A DNA stretch of 64,000 nt, taken from assembly GCF_018873765.1 (NCBI RefSeq), contig NC_057922.1, positions 12,165,563-12,229,562 on the forward strand, written 5' to 3'. Both the position numbers and the translations under genes were made by a program. Positions 11,865-24,100 of this stretch are shown here, in pieces; positions within the stretch are counted from its first letter, which is position 1; each line of letters opens with the position of its first letter. This DNA is from Telopea speciosissima. Its lineage: Eukaryota > Streptophyta > Magnoliopsida > Proteales > Proteaceae. The notes under the pieces are model-generated. The model did no database searches. It was not told the DNA's origin and saw only the letters and a list, made by a program, of their open reading frames with translations.

Positions 11865-14205
11865 AAAATAGTATAATTTGGCTAACCCCTGAAAAATTAT
11901 AATTTGGCTCTGCTCCAGCCGGGGGGGGGGGGGGCGTGGTCATTTCCTGGGCCTACGATTCTACTGGGAAATGACCAAGCCCCCTGTTTTTGCCTTTTTG
12001 TTGCTGGGCTGACCCTCAGCTCCCGCCGCGACCTACTGGGAAATGACCAAAACCCCCCCACCCTGTTTTTGCCTGTTTTTGCTGGACTGACCCTCCGGCT
12101 CCCGCCACGGCTGGAGGAGAGCCAGATCCGAAAAAATCCCCAAACCCTTGTTCCTATCTCGCGGAAACCAAACCTAGTCCACTTTTTCTCCGTCTCCGTT
12201 CCTGGTAATTTCAGGCCGGCGACTGAAAATATCCCCAAATCTTTGGCCCCTTCTTTTCCATCTCCGTTCCTTGGCGATTGCAGCGGCAGATTCACCATCT
12301 CCGTTCAACTTGGCCAGCGAGAATCTATCTACTCTGTAAGTTTTCTCTCTGTGTGTGACTCTCTCTCTTTCTTCTCTATAAATTATCTGAGTTTTGTATC
12401 CTTACAGAGATGCTTTATTTGCTTCCTGAATCTTAAAATTGAGATGAGGTGCTATCATATGACTCCATTAAAAAAAACTCGGAGCACCTCAATGCATATG
12501 ATTTCCTTTGTTTCTCTGAGAAGTTAGCTTGTAAGAAACAAAATACATGGAGGTCGATGCTGTCCTGCTGCCTTGGAGAGATGAGAAGTCACTGGCCCCT
12601 TGAAGATATAACATCATCCAAAATGGTGCCTTGGGAGTCTCTAGATGTGGACTGCCCTTGTATGAGAAAGGAAGAACGATAACTAGAACAGAGCTGCAAG
12701 TAAAATGTTACCATCTTTGCAATGACCCTTTCCTAGTCAAGGTTGATGATTCATAATTTAAACTTCACACATACATAGTGATTAAGGAAAAGTGGCCGCC
12801 TATCTCCATGTCTTCCTACCCTGAGTATGGAAGTTTTGTGCCAATTACTGATAAAGGTTAAAACCTGGAACCTTCATAAAGGAATTAGGGTGGATGAACA
12901 ATCTATTAGCATTTCCCATTTATTCTTTGCAGTTGGCTGTTTTATCTCTCTACTAATGGTTATGGTTTTCGGGATTTTAGCTGGTAATGGTAAAGAAGGA
13001 TTGGAGTGTCTTGTGCACACTGAAATTATCAGAATCGATCTTTGTCTTCATTCCTCCATTTTGCTCAAACTAATTAAATTTGCAGTTACATATTATTATG
13101 TTCATTAGGTGTACATGCCTGTTGCATAGTGAATATATGCCCTTATTTTTGCTCCTGGATTCTTACAGAGCAACCATATTAAACACGTACCGTATCATTG
13201 CCGTACACATTTTATTGCGCCGGATTTTTGAAAAGTATTATTGCCGTATGGTCAGTTTAATTGTTGTACGCATTTGTATCCATATTATTGCCGTTCCTGA
13301 ACTTACTAACTATGGTCTCAATCCCACCTTCAACTCCACCTCCCCAACCACTGTTACCATCACCATTGCCTCAACCCCTGCAACTGTGCCCGCCCAACAT
13401 GCTCTCTCCCCCTGCCCCTGTTCAGTAGTGGTCTTAAAGCTCTGTTGGATCTTAAGCTCACCTGCTATTGTGAGAAAACAGAAAAGTCCAGCAGCTCTTC
13501 TTTCTCCACTTCATCTCTTCCCTTCCAGCTGGTAGCAAGCAGATCTTGACGCTCACTCAGAAGGCAACCAGCAACATCAAAAGAAAATCTGTGATCATAA
13601 TGGGTTCCCTTCCCTTCCGGAGACAGATCCATCTCCAAGCTCTTCAACTTTCCCATTTTGATTCTGCTTTTGCTTTCCTGTTTCATCCTTAGTTTTACAG
13701 GTTTGTACATCCTACTCGACTTCATTTCTTTCTTTATTTATTTTTTTCGTTTGTTTTTTATTTTTTGTTTCTTTCCTCACTCCCAAGTTTCAATTTTGGA
13801 GTTGACTCTGGGTTTATGCTGTTGAGCTTGGTTGGATGACAGAGGCTTTTGTCCTGTTTCAAGGATTTAGTATGTTGTGTGTGATTGACTGAAAATTTAG
13901 AGCTGAAGAAAGGGGTTGATGTTGGTAATCTAAAAAAATATATTTTTTCTGGGTGATTATGTACACTCTACTATGTTTTCTTGGATTTCAAATGCTTTTA
14001 GACGGGTAATGAGGAGATGAATTATGAAGATCAGATTTCTTATCTGTTCAGTAATTTGACTTTTGACTTATTTTGAAAATGTAAATAGATAGATAATCAG
14101 GTAAAATTTAGATTAAAGCTATTGATTTAGCATCTGAGTTGCATAATTTCACATTCCAGATTTGCTTCAAAACTTGATGGCGATGGCGTCAGTGGTCAGG
14201 GAGCA

Positions 14206-15368
14206 TAGTTGTCAAGGCGGTGGAGGAGTGCCTAAGCGCTTAGGCGATAAGGCGCACGCCTAGGTGTCCAAGTGTTATTTTTCCCCCCTCGTTTCTAACA
14301 TTATTTAGTATGCTACAATATGTACCTTATATCATAAAAAATTAACATTAAGCCACACAAGTCATAAAAAATCAATATTAAGCAACATCAAGTCATAAAA
14401 AATCAATATTAAGTCACATTAAGTAATAAAAAATCAATATTAAGCCACATAAAGTCATAAAAAATCAACATAGAACTAGAAGACAGCAGAACTGACGAAG
14501 CAAGCTATTGAAAGTTTGAAACAATCAAAACATACATTTGGTTTATGCTGTTCTTAGAAAATATGATCTTATCAATACGTCCGGTGCTTATACAGTAGAG
14601 AAAGGTCTATTTCGTTCATCTGGGGGCTCGGGTTCGTCGTAGGAATCTTTCTGGTTCTTGCTCCCTCCTTCTCGGCCCTCTTGCTTACTATGAGTTCGCT
14701 TCCTATAAGTAATTAAATTGCTTTCGATTTGGAGAAATGTTCTTGTTCTCTAAGAAATCTGACTAATCAAATGATTTTATTTTTACATGAGACTTTTTGT
14801 ATTAGGTAGAACACAAAACCTGCTTTCCAACAAATCCAAGATTGCATAAATCTGATTTATATTGAAGGAGTTATGTTCCGGTCAAACCTTATTTGGTGTG
14901 TGTGAATGTTGTCAAAATCGCTCTGAATGAAAATATTTTTTTAAATCTCAAAACAAATGAATCTTTTACCGCACTTAGGGTTTTTAGCAATGTTTTACCA
15001 CATTGAAATTTATGGAATTTTTAGATTTGAGAAAAAATTCAACAATTAAAAGTTGAAAATTTCACCTACCGCTAAAAATCCAGGTTTTGTTCTTGAACTA
15101 GGGGATTAACTTTTTATCCTTTTGGAATTTTATTTTTTAATTATTTTTATTGGATTCAAATAGGGGGTATTTGCTTATTTATGAATAATGTCTTAAGTAA
15201 ATGAAATACAAATTTAAAAACATTTACTTAAATGATATTTGGCATAAATAAGTGCCAAAACCTGGTCCGATACCAATTAAGCCAGTGCAAGGCATCCTGC
15301 CCTATGGCGGCAGTCGCCTAGGCCCCTAGAGATCCGCTTGGACGCTTAGGCGGCGCCTTGACAATTAT
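14206..15368. mobile_element. TIR element E (MULE-like), relative of the 50-kb palindrome
   Basis: It starts ATAGTTGTCAAGGCGG and ends with the inverse (CGCCTTGACAATTAT). The subterminal sequences on both sides are rich in 'CTTAGGCG' motifs. Flanks GTCAGGGAG and GTTGGGGAG agree at 7 of 9 bases. The interior 14830-15250 is closely similar to one arm of the palindrome at 50.1-51.0 kb (shared ATTTATGGAATTTTTAGATT, CTTATTTATGAATAAT). Five copies of a roughly 37-base unit (CATAAAAAATCAATATTAAG) run from 14331 to 14470. No coding capacity is seen. Confidence 0.6.
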
Positions 15369-16107
15369 GTTGGGGAGGTGGAGTTGAAGGTGGGGTTGAG
15401 ACTTGAAAGGGATAAATAGGGAAATTTAGAGTAGGACTAACTTAAAAGGAAGGTCAATTTTCAAAGGCTGGGTACCCAAAACAACCTTTTCATGAAAATT
15501 GGGCACCTGTGGTGTAATTTACCCTTATTTTTTTAATAAAACAAAGTGGGACCCACTTCTTCCTCCTCCTCCGCATTCGTCGCTGTCCGCAATACCCTCC
15601 CACTGCAAACTCTCTCCCTCTACAACTTGACGCCCCTCCCCACCCTCACCTTGCCCTGTAGTTCTACCCCACATCCATCTGCAACCCTCGAAATTTCTCT
15701 TTTATGGTTTAGATGTTTATCAACCTCTGCTTCGGTTTCCGGAAGTTGAACCAGAAGTTGCAAATTTTTCTTGCTCCCTGTGCAGCATTTCAATCCCATT
15801 AGCTCAAACCGGTGTGTATGCTCTTCTTTCAATTTCAATTTTCCTTTTTTTTTTTTTTTGTGTTTTAATTTCTTTATCTAGGCCAACAAGAGTTTGTGAG
15901 ATCTGAAACTTCATAAATATCTCCTGTTTGTTAGTAAAAGGAAAAGAAACGTCGGATGCATGTTGTTTGCCTTCGCTCTTTTTTTTTTTTTTAATTACTT
16001 GTTGGGTTTTGTTGAATATGTTTGCTGTGAGATCTGGGTTTGAAGTTTTAGGTAGAATTTTTCTTTTGTTTAGGGTTGAGAAGTTTCTTCTGGTTTTTTG
16101 GTGCATA

Positions 16108-16171
16108 AACAACAAACAACAACAACAAACTCAGCCTTATCCCAACTCAATGGGGTCGGCTACAGGGATCC
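16108..16171 (-). mobile_element. 3' tail of an RTE-type LINE or Au-like SINE
   Basis: On the minus strand the sequence reads GTAGCCGACCCCATTGAG, then TTGGGATAAGGCTGAG, then a (TTG)n tail. This is the 3' end I associate with plant Au SINEs and their RTE LINE partners. The length of the upstream part cannot be fixed from one copy. Confidence 0.6.
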
Positions 16172-17061
16172 AAACAGAACAAAATAGAGAAAACAAAGAT
16201 ATACTCAAAAAAGGGGGAGAAAAGAAGAGAGAAGAGGGATGGGGAAAGAGATGAGAAAAAGACAAAGGAAAAGGACAAATGGAAGATGGGAAATAGATAG
16301 AAGGATGAAAGATAGTAATAAGAAAAAGGCACGACCCAACACTTCAGGATAATCTCAGCCTGTCTTGTGAAAATATTTTCTTATCTTTCTTCCTTATTGA
16401 ATCTCTCTCTCTTCTGGTGAAGGGTATGGGAATAGATGAAGTCGAAGAGACTGAAATGGGTGATAAGTTCTTGGAACGATGAAGGATAAGGCCATGGTCT
16501 TTGATGTCATGGGTGCTTGGGCCTTTGATTACTTGACTTCAAGCATATTACTTCTGAAGGATTGTTATATGCTGGGAGTGGGGTGTAATTTGCATGACAA
16601 GCTTTTTGAGCTCGTTGAGTGCCTCAATTCCTCTAATTTTAGTTAAAACCATGTGATCTTTTGGCAGATTTCCACGTCTGCTTGCTTAAGCCTTCTATGT
16701 TTTTGTCGATTCCTCTCAACCGTCCTGCTGCGATAAAAAATGGGAAGTCCGAAGCCCCCTTGTGAAGCTCCGGATCTTCAACTCCATTAAATTCTCTCGT
16801 TTCTTCTTCTGAAACTAGCTGTAGAGAAGGAAACCTGTTCTCATTGATGTCATTGTGAAGAACAAATGAACAGAGAACAGAGGGGGGGTGGGAAGAAGGA
16901 AGAATAAAAAATAAAAATTGGGAAGGTTGAATAAAAGAAACAAAAAGGAAAGAGAAAAAGAGGGGGTTGAACAAAAAAAATTGCTGGGTTGCCACATGTT
17001 GGCTCAGCAGTGCACTTGAGGAGGATTCTCACTTCATGTAAGTGAAGATTCACCGGACTGC

Positions 17062-17724
17062 TGGAACTCTCCCTTTTCTCCCTGACTGCCGCTTCATTGT
17101 CAGCTGCATCTCAAACCGGCAAAACTCTCTTCTTCTCTGAGAGTTTGGAATGATTTTCTCTCTGTTTCATATATTTCAAAATGATCTTTTTCAGGCTTGA
17201 ACGAGGGAAATCTTGGGTAGGACTCTTCTTTCATCCCCTTTTGACAATTAAAGACACTTCAAGCAAACCGAAAACGGAAAATCTTCTGTTCAAAATTTTC
17301 TGCTAATGAAGGAATACTTGGTATTTTTCCTTTTAGTTTTAATACTGTGGCATGGAAGCTTCACAATTTTCTTCAATCTTTCATAAACACCTTTTCTTGT
17401 CTTGTGTATTTAATGATTTCATTCATGGATTCTTTGTATCATATATGAATTGGGTTTAAGTTGAGGAGTTGTCCTTAGGCGTTTATCAGAACAAACTGAG
17501 AGCCGCTAATAAATTACATAAGCTTTCAGCTTCGAATTTGGTTGCTGCAAGTTACCAAAATTGCTGATTCTCAATGTGACACCAAAACGCTCCAACTATT
17601 TAGTCAAGGAAAGAGAAGTGGAAGAACTAGGTCATCCTCTTTCTTTTGATTAATATATGTAACTTTGGCAACACATGTATCATTCATTTTTCTTTTTTTT
17701 CCATCTGATCATTGTGGTAGATTG
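17062..17724. other. Gap between TIR nest and solo LTR; possible USE1 leader/promoter
   Basis: There is no coding sequence. The stretch 17065-17160 is pyrimidine-rich and looks like a plant 5'UTR. Because the USE1 start codon is preceded by a splice acceptor, a non-coding first exon must lie upstream, and this is one candidate site. Confidence 0.3.
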
Positions 17725-20469
17725 TGTCACACCCCGGCCCGGTTCACAAGGACCAAGTGTGCCAGGATGTCCTTGACATCCAACCAAGATCACCATGCAG
17801 TTCTCTATTCGCAGTTTCAGTCACAATATAATTAAATTAAGAGCAGCGGAAGCAATTTAATATGAAATAAGACAGTAATTAAATGAAACTAGTGATAACA
17901 GTTGTATTTATATATATATGAATATGCTTTTACATCAGGGTTACACAGTTAGTTCACAGAAGGTGTAACACTAACTAAGCCAAAAAGGTTATATACATAA
18001 GTACTACAAAAAGTACTATAAACAAAAGGAAGGGAGGAGCCTGATCAGTCTGGGAGATCAAGAGAATGAGCAGTCGTCGCAGGAGCACGAAGCATCGTGC
18101 TCCACCAGAACATAAGGACCAGCTCCGCGATCAACAGGAGAATCCTGAACAGTAGGAGTCCCCAAAGGAGCACAAACAACAGCGATAGAAGTCTCATCTG
18201 TAAAAATAGAGTGATCACAAGGGGTGAGCTCTCAACTGAGCCCAATAAGGGAATGCATGCAAACATATCGCAGCAATTATGATGAATGTCCTAAGTAACA
18301 TGTCCTAACATGGATACTAAGTCACATGTGGTATAAGTACTACTGTAGTAGATGCTAACCTCGAAGAGAACCTGCCAGGAAAGCATGACACAAGGCAGCT
18401 AACCCAACAGACCCCCAATGACCAACCGGAAAACATGACACCAGGCAGTTCCAGACATCGGTCACCCAAGCGAAACCATTCTACCACGGTGAGGACCCGC
18501 CAGGAAAGCATATCACCAGGCAGCTAACCCAACATACCCTCAATGACCAACCCTACTGTTTGTTCCCACAGCGGAGTACACACGCTAACATGAGACAGTG
18601 AATGGTACCCCGGCATACCCTTCGGCTGTACCACGGGTTGTCCAACACCTTACCCCCTGTTGGTAAGGGGCGTAGTACTGGGTTATGATAAAACAGCCTA
18701 GCCTAGTGCAATCTATGCATGATAATACATGTATGTATAACTGAATTTAATAGAACAATACTTTTCCAATAATAGTCATCAGTAACAAGTAGATATCAAT
18801 GCAAATGCAAGATGCCAATGCAACCTAAATCATATGCAGATGCTAATGCAATAAATAAAAGCTAATAAACTATATGAACAGGATAATTTTGATGATGTAT
18901 GACATGGCAATCAGAACAAAACAAATTAAAATGATAAACACTCCAAAATTAAGGTCAGAATTCTCTTACCTGTCTCTGTAGGTAAGGTCTAAATGATTAC
19001 CCTCCAAAATAGCCCAGCAAAACAGACAAACCAGCAAGAACAGATTGGAAACAGTCCCTATCAGCAAAAAATCAGCAATGTTTGGAGGTTAGAGCATAGC
19101 CAGAGATCAGTCAAAGGCATCAGGGGTATTTTGGTCACAAATGGCTGAACCGGCTGAACTGGCTGTCCGGTTCAAGGGGCAGAATTGGGGGTTTTACTTT
19201 AAATGGGAAGATCTTAACATGCACAGTTCCAATTTCTGGTTTCAGATAATAATTAAGGTGGGTCATTTCACTAATTTGTTGAATTTCAGATTTAAATACT
19301 AAAATTAAGGATTTAGGTTAATTACTTCTCAAATTAATGATTTAGGCTTATAAATTGGTTCATGGAACCTGAAATTGGGTTCAGCAGAGAAACAACCTTG
19401 AAATTTCAGGTATAAATGAATAAAATTGACCTAATTTCAGGTTGTGTAAGTGAATTTCCTATGGTATAAGCTTAAGTCAGCAGGCTTTAATGGCAGCAAC
19501 ATATAGGTTGCAATCTTGGGGAAAATTAGGGAAGAAATAGGCAAGAAGAGATGGGGACTGCAAGAATCAAGGCTTACCTAGATATGTAGCAGTAAGGATT
19601 GGAAGTGCAACCTTCAATTTCAGCTCCAAACTTCTCAAATGAGGATTTCCAGCTTCAACTAAGACCCAATTCGATGCTTCCCAAGTCTGGTTCTCCTTTC
19701 CTTTCTTCCCTTCTCTATTTTCTCCCCAAAATTCTCTTAAGACTGAAGTTTCGATTCTCCTTATGTCTAGGTAGGATTGAGACGTAGAAATAGTAAAAGG
19801 GGTTATGTATATATATCACTTAAGCACTAAGGGGTAGGACAGTAATTTGAGTCATAAATATTTCTAAAACTGATTTCTAACTTCTTACACTAATGAATAG
19901 TGAAGTTGGTTTCTATTTATAGCGGTTAAGTTACTTAAGGCATGTTTGGTCTTTTAATGTAAAATCAGCTTTTAAAACTAATTTTTAAAATTGTTTTTAA
20001 CCAGAATTTTGTACTTATTACCTTAATCTAACTATAGGATGATGTCATATGACATCATGGGTAAACTGGGTACGGATAATTAGTTGGAATTGGAATCTCC
20101 ACTGGGGATGTGGGTCCCACAGGGATAAAATGACCAGAATACCCCTAAAAGTCTAATTGGTCATATAATCGGCATACGAATACACAAATAAGTTCATACT
20201 TACAATAAGTTAGTTAAAGGATAGGTTCCGCATCCCCTCCAGGTAGCATATCTGACACAGGTAGCTCAGATGCGGGACCCCACCAGGGTTCTCTGACTCT
20301 AGAAGGGCAGGTTGAGAAGACTCCTCCCCGGAATCCTCCATAGGTGTGTCAGATGGTTGGTCTAGTACCTCGACCGATGCAGCCCATAACATTGAAGCAA
20401 GCATCGACACAGGACTGGAACTTGAAATCACACAAGTTCTAAAAATTTAAATTTATTGCGGATTTTACA
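17725..20469. mobile_element. Solo LTR, 2.75 kb, with 5-bp target duplication
   Basis: The element starts TGTCACACCCCGG and ends GATTTTACA (TG...CA). It is flanked by GATTG on both sides (17720-17724 and 20470-20474). There is no primer-binding site or internal region, so it is a solo LTR left by LTR-LTR recombination. The long LTR and the TGTCACACCCC/GTGTGACA terminus resemble Ty3 chromovirus (Del/Tekay-like) LTRs; this is inference. Inside, a block containing AGGAAAGCAT..CACCAGGCAG is repeated near 18370, 18430 and 18490. An open frame at 20210-20431 (minus) is of unknown meaning. It ends about 660 bases upstream of the USE1 start codon. Confidence 0.7.
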
Positions 20470-20474
20470 GATTG

Positions 20475-21126
20475 ATTTCAAATTTGATTGTATTGGTTAC
20501 TGTGGCATCTTGTCTCCATTTCCTTGTGATTTCTTTCTTCTTTTTTTCTGTTTTTTTTTTGGGTGTGTCTCAACTTGTGGGATTTTCTTTTGCTTGGTTT
20601 GTTTTTCAAAATTTTCAATTAATTTTAATCATTTTAAGTTTTTTTTTCCTCCTATCCTGATTCTCGGTTTGTAAGAATTGCAGGATGTCGATAGGGGACC
20701 ATTCAGTCTTGCCTACTAGTTGATATATTGAAATCTGTGAGAGGTGCAATCGTTGTGTGATCTTTGCATTTTGGTAATTATGTTCTCCTCATTAGAAATT
20801 GTGATGGAATATGAGGCAGGTGGTAATGATTTTATTTGTTATTTTTTCCCCTAGTTTTTCAACAGATTTCCTACTTTTCTTTATTCTCAATTTATCCTTT
20901 TTCAATTATAATTAAAAGGATTACGAATAAGAGACTTTATGATAGTCTAATCCTAGGATGACCTGGATTGCAAAAGAGCACCTGCTGAGATGAGGCTTCA
21001 AATCATATCTCTTAAGAGGGTTTCACTTCTTATATAAAATATTTTCCCTATATACAACATGAAAATTAAGAAATTTATACAGAATTATATTTTATTGTTT
21101 GTTTGCTCAATCTGCAGGTTTCTCTC
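20475..21126. promoter_or_regulatory. Sequence upstream of USE1 start; 5'UTR splice acceptor
   Basis: The ATG at 21127 is preceded at 21111-21117 by TCTGCAG, a good 3' splice site after a T-rich tract. So the first coding exon probably starts at 21118 with nine non-coding bases, and the mRNA 5' end lies further upstream. No other gene is seen here. Confidence 0.5.
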
Positions 21127-24100
21127 ATGGGATTGAGTAAAACTGAAATTAACTTGAGGAGGTTGCTTGCAGCGGCACCTCATCAACAGAATCAAGCAAA
21201 ACTCATACATGTAAGTGCAAAATACTCTTCTTATACCCATGAAGTGTCATTTGTTTAGATCTTATAGCTGATGCTTGTTTGGACCATTTGGTTTTGTGTT
21301 TATAACCTTGCTCTGGTATATGATTTCAACATCATTATGTTTTTCTGACTAGTCTCTCTCTTAAAAATCTTTAGGTGGATTGTAATTTCTTGTTGGAAAT
21401 GTGTCTATCAAATGTTGTCTGTAAACAACATCATTATTTAGTTATGATTATGATTGCATGACATTAATGGGCTGTGGTTGTCCGTAGGTTTTCACCTTAA
21501 ATCTTTTTAGTTTTTATGACCAGGGACATATTTGGGCACGCCGTTCATTTGGTCATCACATTGTGTGTGCTCACAAATGTTGATTCCGTGACACAAATGT
21601 GAGTGTATATTGAATTTGATCACATGAAAATTGGTAAGTGTACTGCAGGGGTATTATTGTCCAATACCCTGCGGTAATGTGTTGGCTGTTTGATGCAAAC
21701 CCGAATGGGTAAGCAAGCCAAGATCGAATCTGGAAGAGAATAGCTAGGTATGAAAATAGCTAACTTTGTAGAGCTGGAGTCCCACCAGTTAACCAACTGT
21801 AGGAGTCGTACCTAGGTCAATCCGGAGGAGTCCCACCTGGGTTGCTGAGTCTCACACCTCTTGTTTCTCACAAGGGTTCTCGCAAGAGGATTTTTATTTT
21901 CAAAATTCTGGGTTGCTTTTGAGAGCAGCCAGGACTTGTATTATATAGAGATGAAAAGCTTGAGTACAACACAATAACATTAAGAGACTCTTAGAATTCC
22001 AAAACTCCTTTGGAATTCCCCATACATAGAGAACAATTCTTAGACATAGAAATCTGCCCCTAAGACAGAGAAAACTAAACCCAAAACATTGAACCCCACC
22101 CCCAATACATCGAAAACATAAACCAAGAAAATTAACTAACTCTTGGAATTCTAAAAAACACACTAAGAATACCAAAAATCTTCTCAAGTTGTTGTTCCAA
22201 AATAATGGACCCCAGTGGACCAAAAAAAAAAGGAACCATATAAAATAAACTCAGTAGGGCCAGGTCATGGCGAGCCTATCAGTAAGGTCTGGGCTTTGGC
22301 TTGGTGCTGGTCTTGGACCAACATGTGGACTAGGTTCTGGAAAAGAACCTTGTGAGCCAATTTCTCCCTGCATCACTGTTAGTCACGTTGGGGGTTTGTC
22401 TCTGTTGGGATTTGGGAAATTGCAACTTGTGCCTAGACTGACATAGCCCCTTTATTTATAATAGAATGAAGAGAAATTAGGGTTACAATATAATGACCAA
22501 ACTACCCCCACACCCTATATTACAATACTCCCACCTCAAGTTGGTGCTTAGATATCACACATGCCCAACTGGCACAGAATCGGATGAAACATCTTGCTAC
22601 TAAAACCTTTAGTGTGGACATCTGCTAACTGCTTACTAGACTTAACAAAAGGAATGCAAATAAGTCCTTGCTCCAGTTTCTCCTTGATGAAGTGGCAATC
22701 AATTTCAACATGCTTGGTGCGATCATGCTGAATTGGGTTGTATGCGATGCTGATCGCAGACTTGTTGTCACAGTATAACATCATCGGAACACGAACAGGC
22801 AAGCCCAAATCATGGAGAAGACCCTTAAGGCATAACAACTCACAAATACCATGTCCGATATCATGAAACTCAGCCTTTGCACTAGACCTTGCTACCACAG
22901 CCTGCATCTTGCTACGCTAGGTAACAAGATTTCCACCAACAAAAGTGCAATATCCAGATGTTGATCTCCTATCATTAGGTGAACCAGCCTAATCTGCATC
23001 AAAAAGGCCTCTATACATATGTGACATGAGGCCAAAAAAGGATATCCTTTCCTGGAGCTGACTTCAGGTACCGTAGAATCCGAAACACAACCTCCATAAG
23101 AGAAACGCAAGGGTCATGCATGTACTGACTCACCAAACTCACATCATAGGCTATGTTAGGCCTAGTGTGAGATAAATAAATAAGACAGCCAACCAGCCGC
23201 TGGTATTTGCTCTGATATCATGTTGGGATTTGGGAAATTGTGACTTGTGTCTAGACTGACACTGGCCCCTTTATGTATAATAGAATGAAGAGAAAGTAGG
23301 GTTACAATATAATGACTATACTGACCAAACTACCCCTACACCCTATATTACAGTAGTCTCTAACGTGATATACTTGTTTTGTTTTCTTCTTTTAGTTTCT
23401 TTTTGTGTTTGTAGTTAGTGGTGTGTACTCTTAGGTAGGGTTCCTACTTAGAAATTAGAATACACTTGCTATTAGCTTGTAATTGTGATTATAAATAAAG
23501 GTCAGAGTTACCACGATAGATTGCACATTGAATCTATCGTGGTTCAGCTATCTCTTCTTCCTCCATCACATTCTCTCCTTCTCTTCTTCAAGCTATTGAG
23601 TTGACTGGTTATTAGTTTCTCCATTGTTACATGGTATTAGAGCGAAATATAATCAGTCTTCACCTTCAATCTCACATCCTGTTTTGATAGTTCATTCAAG
23701 GATTGCGATTTTTTGTTGCAGCAGCCTATGCTGCCTACATTCTACCTATAGTCCTAGTTTCTGATTACATGAAGATAAGCTAGGGCCTTATGCTATCTTT
23801 ACCTTGGTGTTCATGGATCTATCAGTGTACCGAAGTCAAGTTATATCTGTGTAATGGCTATTGGCACAGGTTCTGGATTTTTTTTTGAAGATATTGAGAT
23901 CTTCAATTACTTCTCATCAGGCCAACAGTTCCTCTCTTATTTTGGAGGTTGGTTGGCACTACAAAGAGGTATACTCAATCCATAATATAGGCTAATCAAA
24001 GTCTCTGATTTTGTGCAATTACTTTTCTCCTCTAGCCCTGGGAAACACACTGTTTCGCGGAGATACATCAGAAAATTTAGTTTTGCAATTAGTTTAGATC

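Larger units (their letters stand above)
10041..13316. mobile_element. Insertion C splitting the left arm of element B
   Basis: The left arm of B is interrupted here. The bases on either side, (A/G)(A/G)TCTCAA(C/T), look like a 9-base target duplication. I found no matching terminal inverted repeats for C itself, so its class is open (a non-TIR MULE or another type). It encloses element D. The rest (11874-13316) has a poly-G run near 11921 and open frames without recognised domains. Confidence 0.45.
9923..15524. mobile_element. Mutator-like element B with 9-bp target duplication (non-autonomous)
   Basis: The ends are GGTTAAATTACACCACAGGTG (left, first 20 bases) and its inverse at 15390-15524. 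The inverted repeat is about 150 bases long. Exactly outside the ends lies a perfect 9-base duplication, TTATTTTTT, at 9914-9922 and 15525-15533; nine bases is the Mutator signature. The left arm is split: it stops at 10040 and resumes at 13317 (TCCCACCTTCAACTCCACC), which shows a later insertion (element C). No transposase frame is visible, so B would depend on an enzyme supplied elsewhere. Confidence 0.75.
9814..17061. mobile_element. Outer TIR pair (element A), enclosing a nest of MULE-like elements
   Basis: An arm at 9814-9888 is repeated in inverted form at 16985-17061. The shared sequence starts AGTCCGGTGAA(C/T)CTTCACTT and ends at CATGTGGCAA(T/C)CCA, with about 80% identity over some 75 bases. 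The arms enclose element B and others. No clear target duplication was found, so A could also be two separate short elements in opposite orientation. The interior outside B (15534-16980) shows no recognisable coding domain. Confidence 0.5.

Noticed and set aside
11904..12527. 207-codon plus-strand open frame
   Set aside because: It starts beside a poly-G run and reads low-complexity Pro/Leu/Ser/Phe sequence inside insertion C. An equally open minus frame overlaps it, and no domain is seen.
12449..12682. Possible captured exon in insertion C
   Set aside because: The frame lacks a recognised domain and codon context; it cannot be told from chance.
14290..14480. CRISPR-like spaced repeats
   Set aside because: The 37-base units are contiguous, diverged tandem repeats in plant DNA without spacers.
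15546..15749. Ser/Thr/Leu-rich small protein
   Set aside because: Low-complexity sequence inside TIR element A; no homology recalled.
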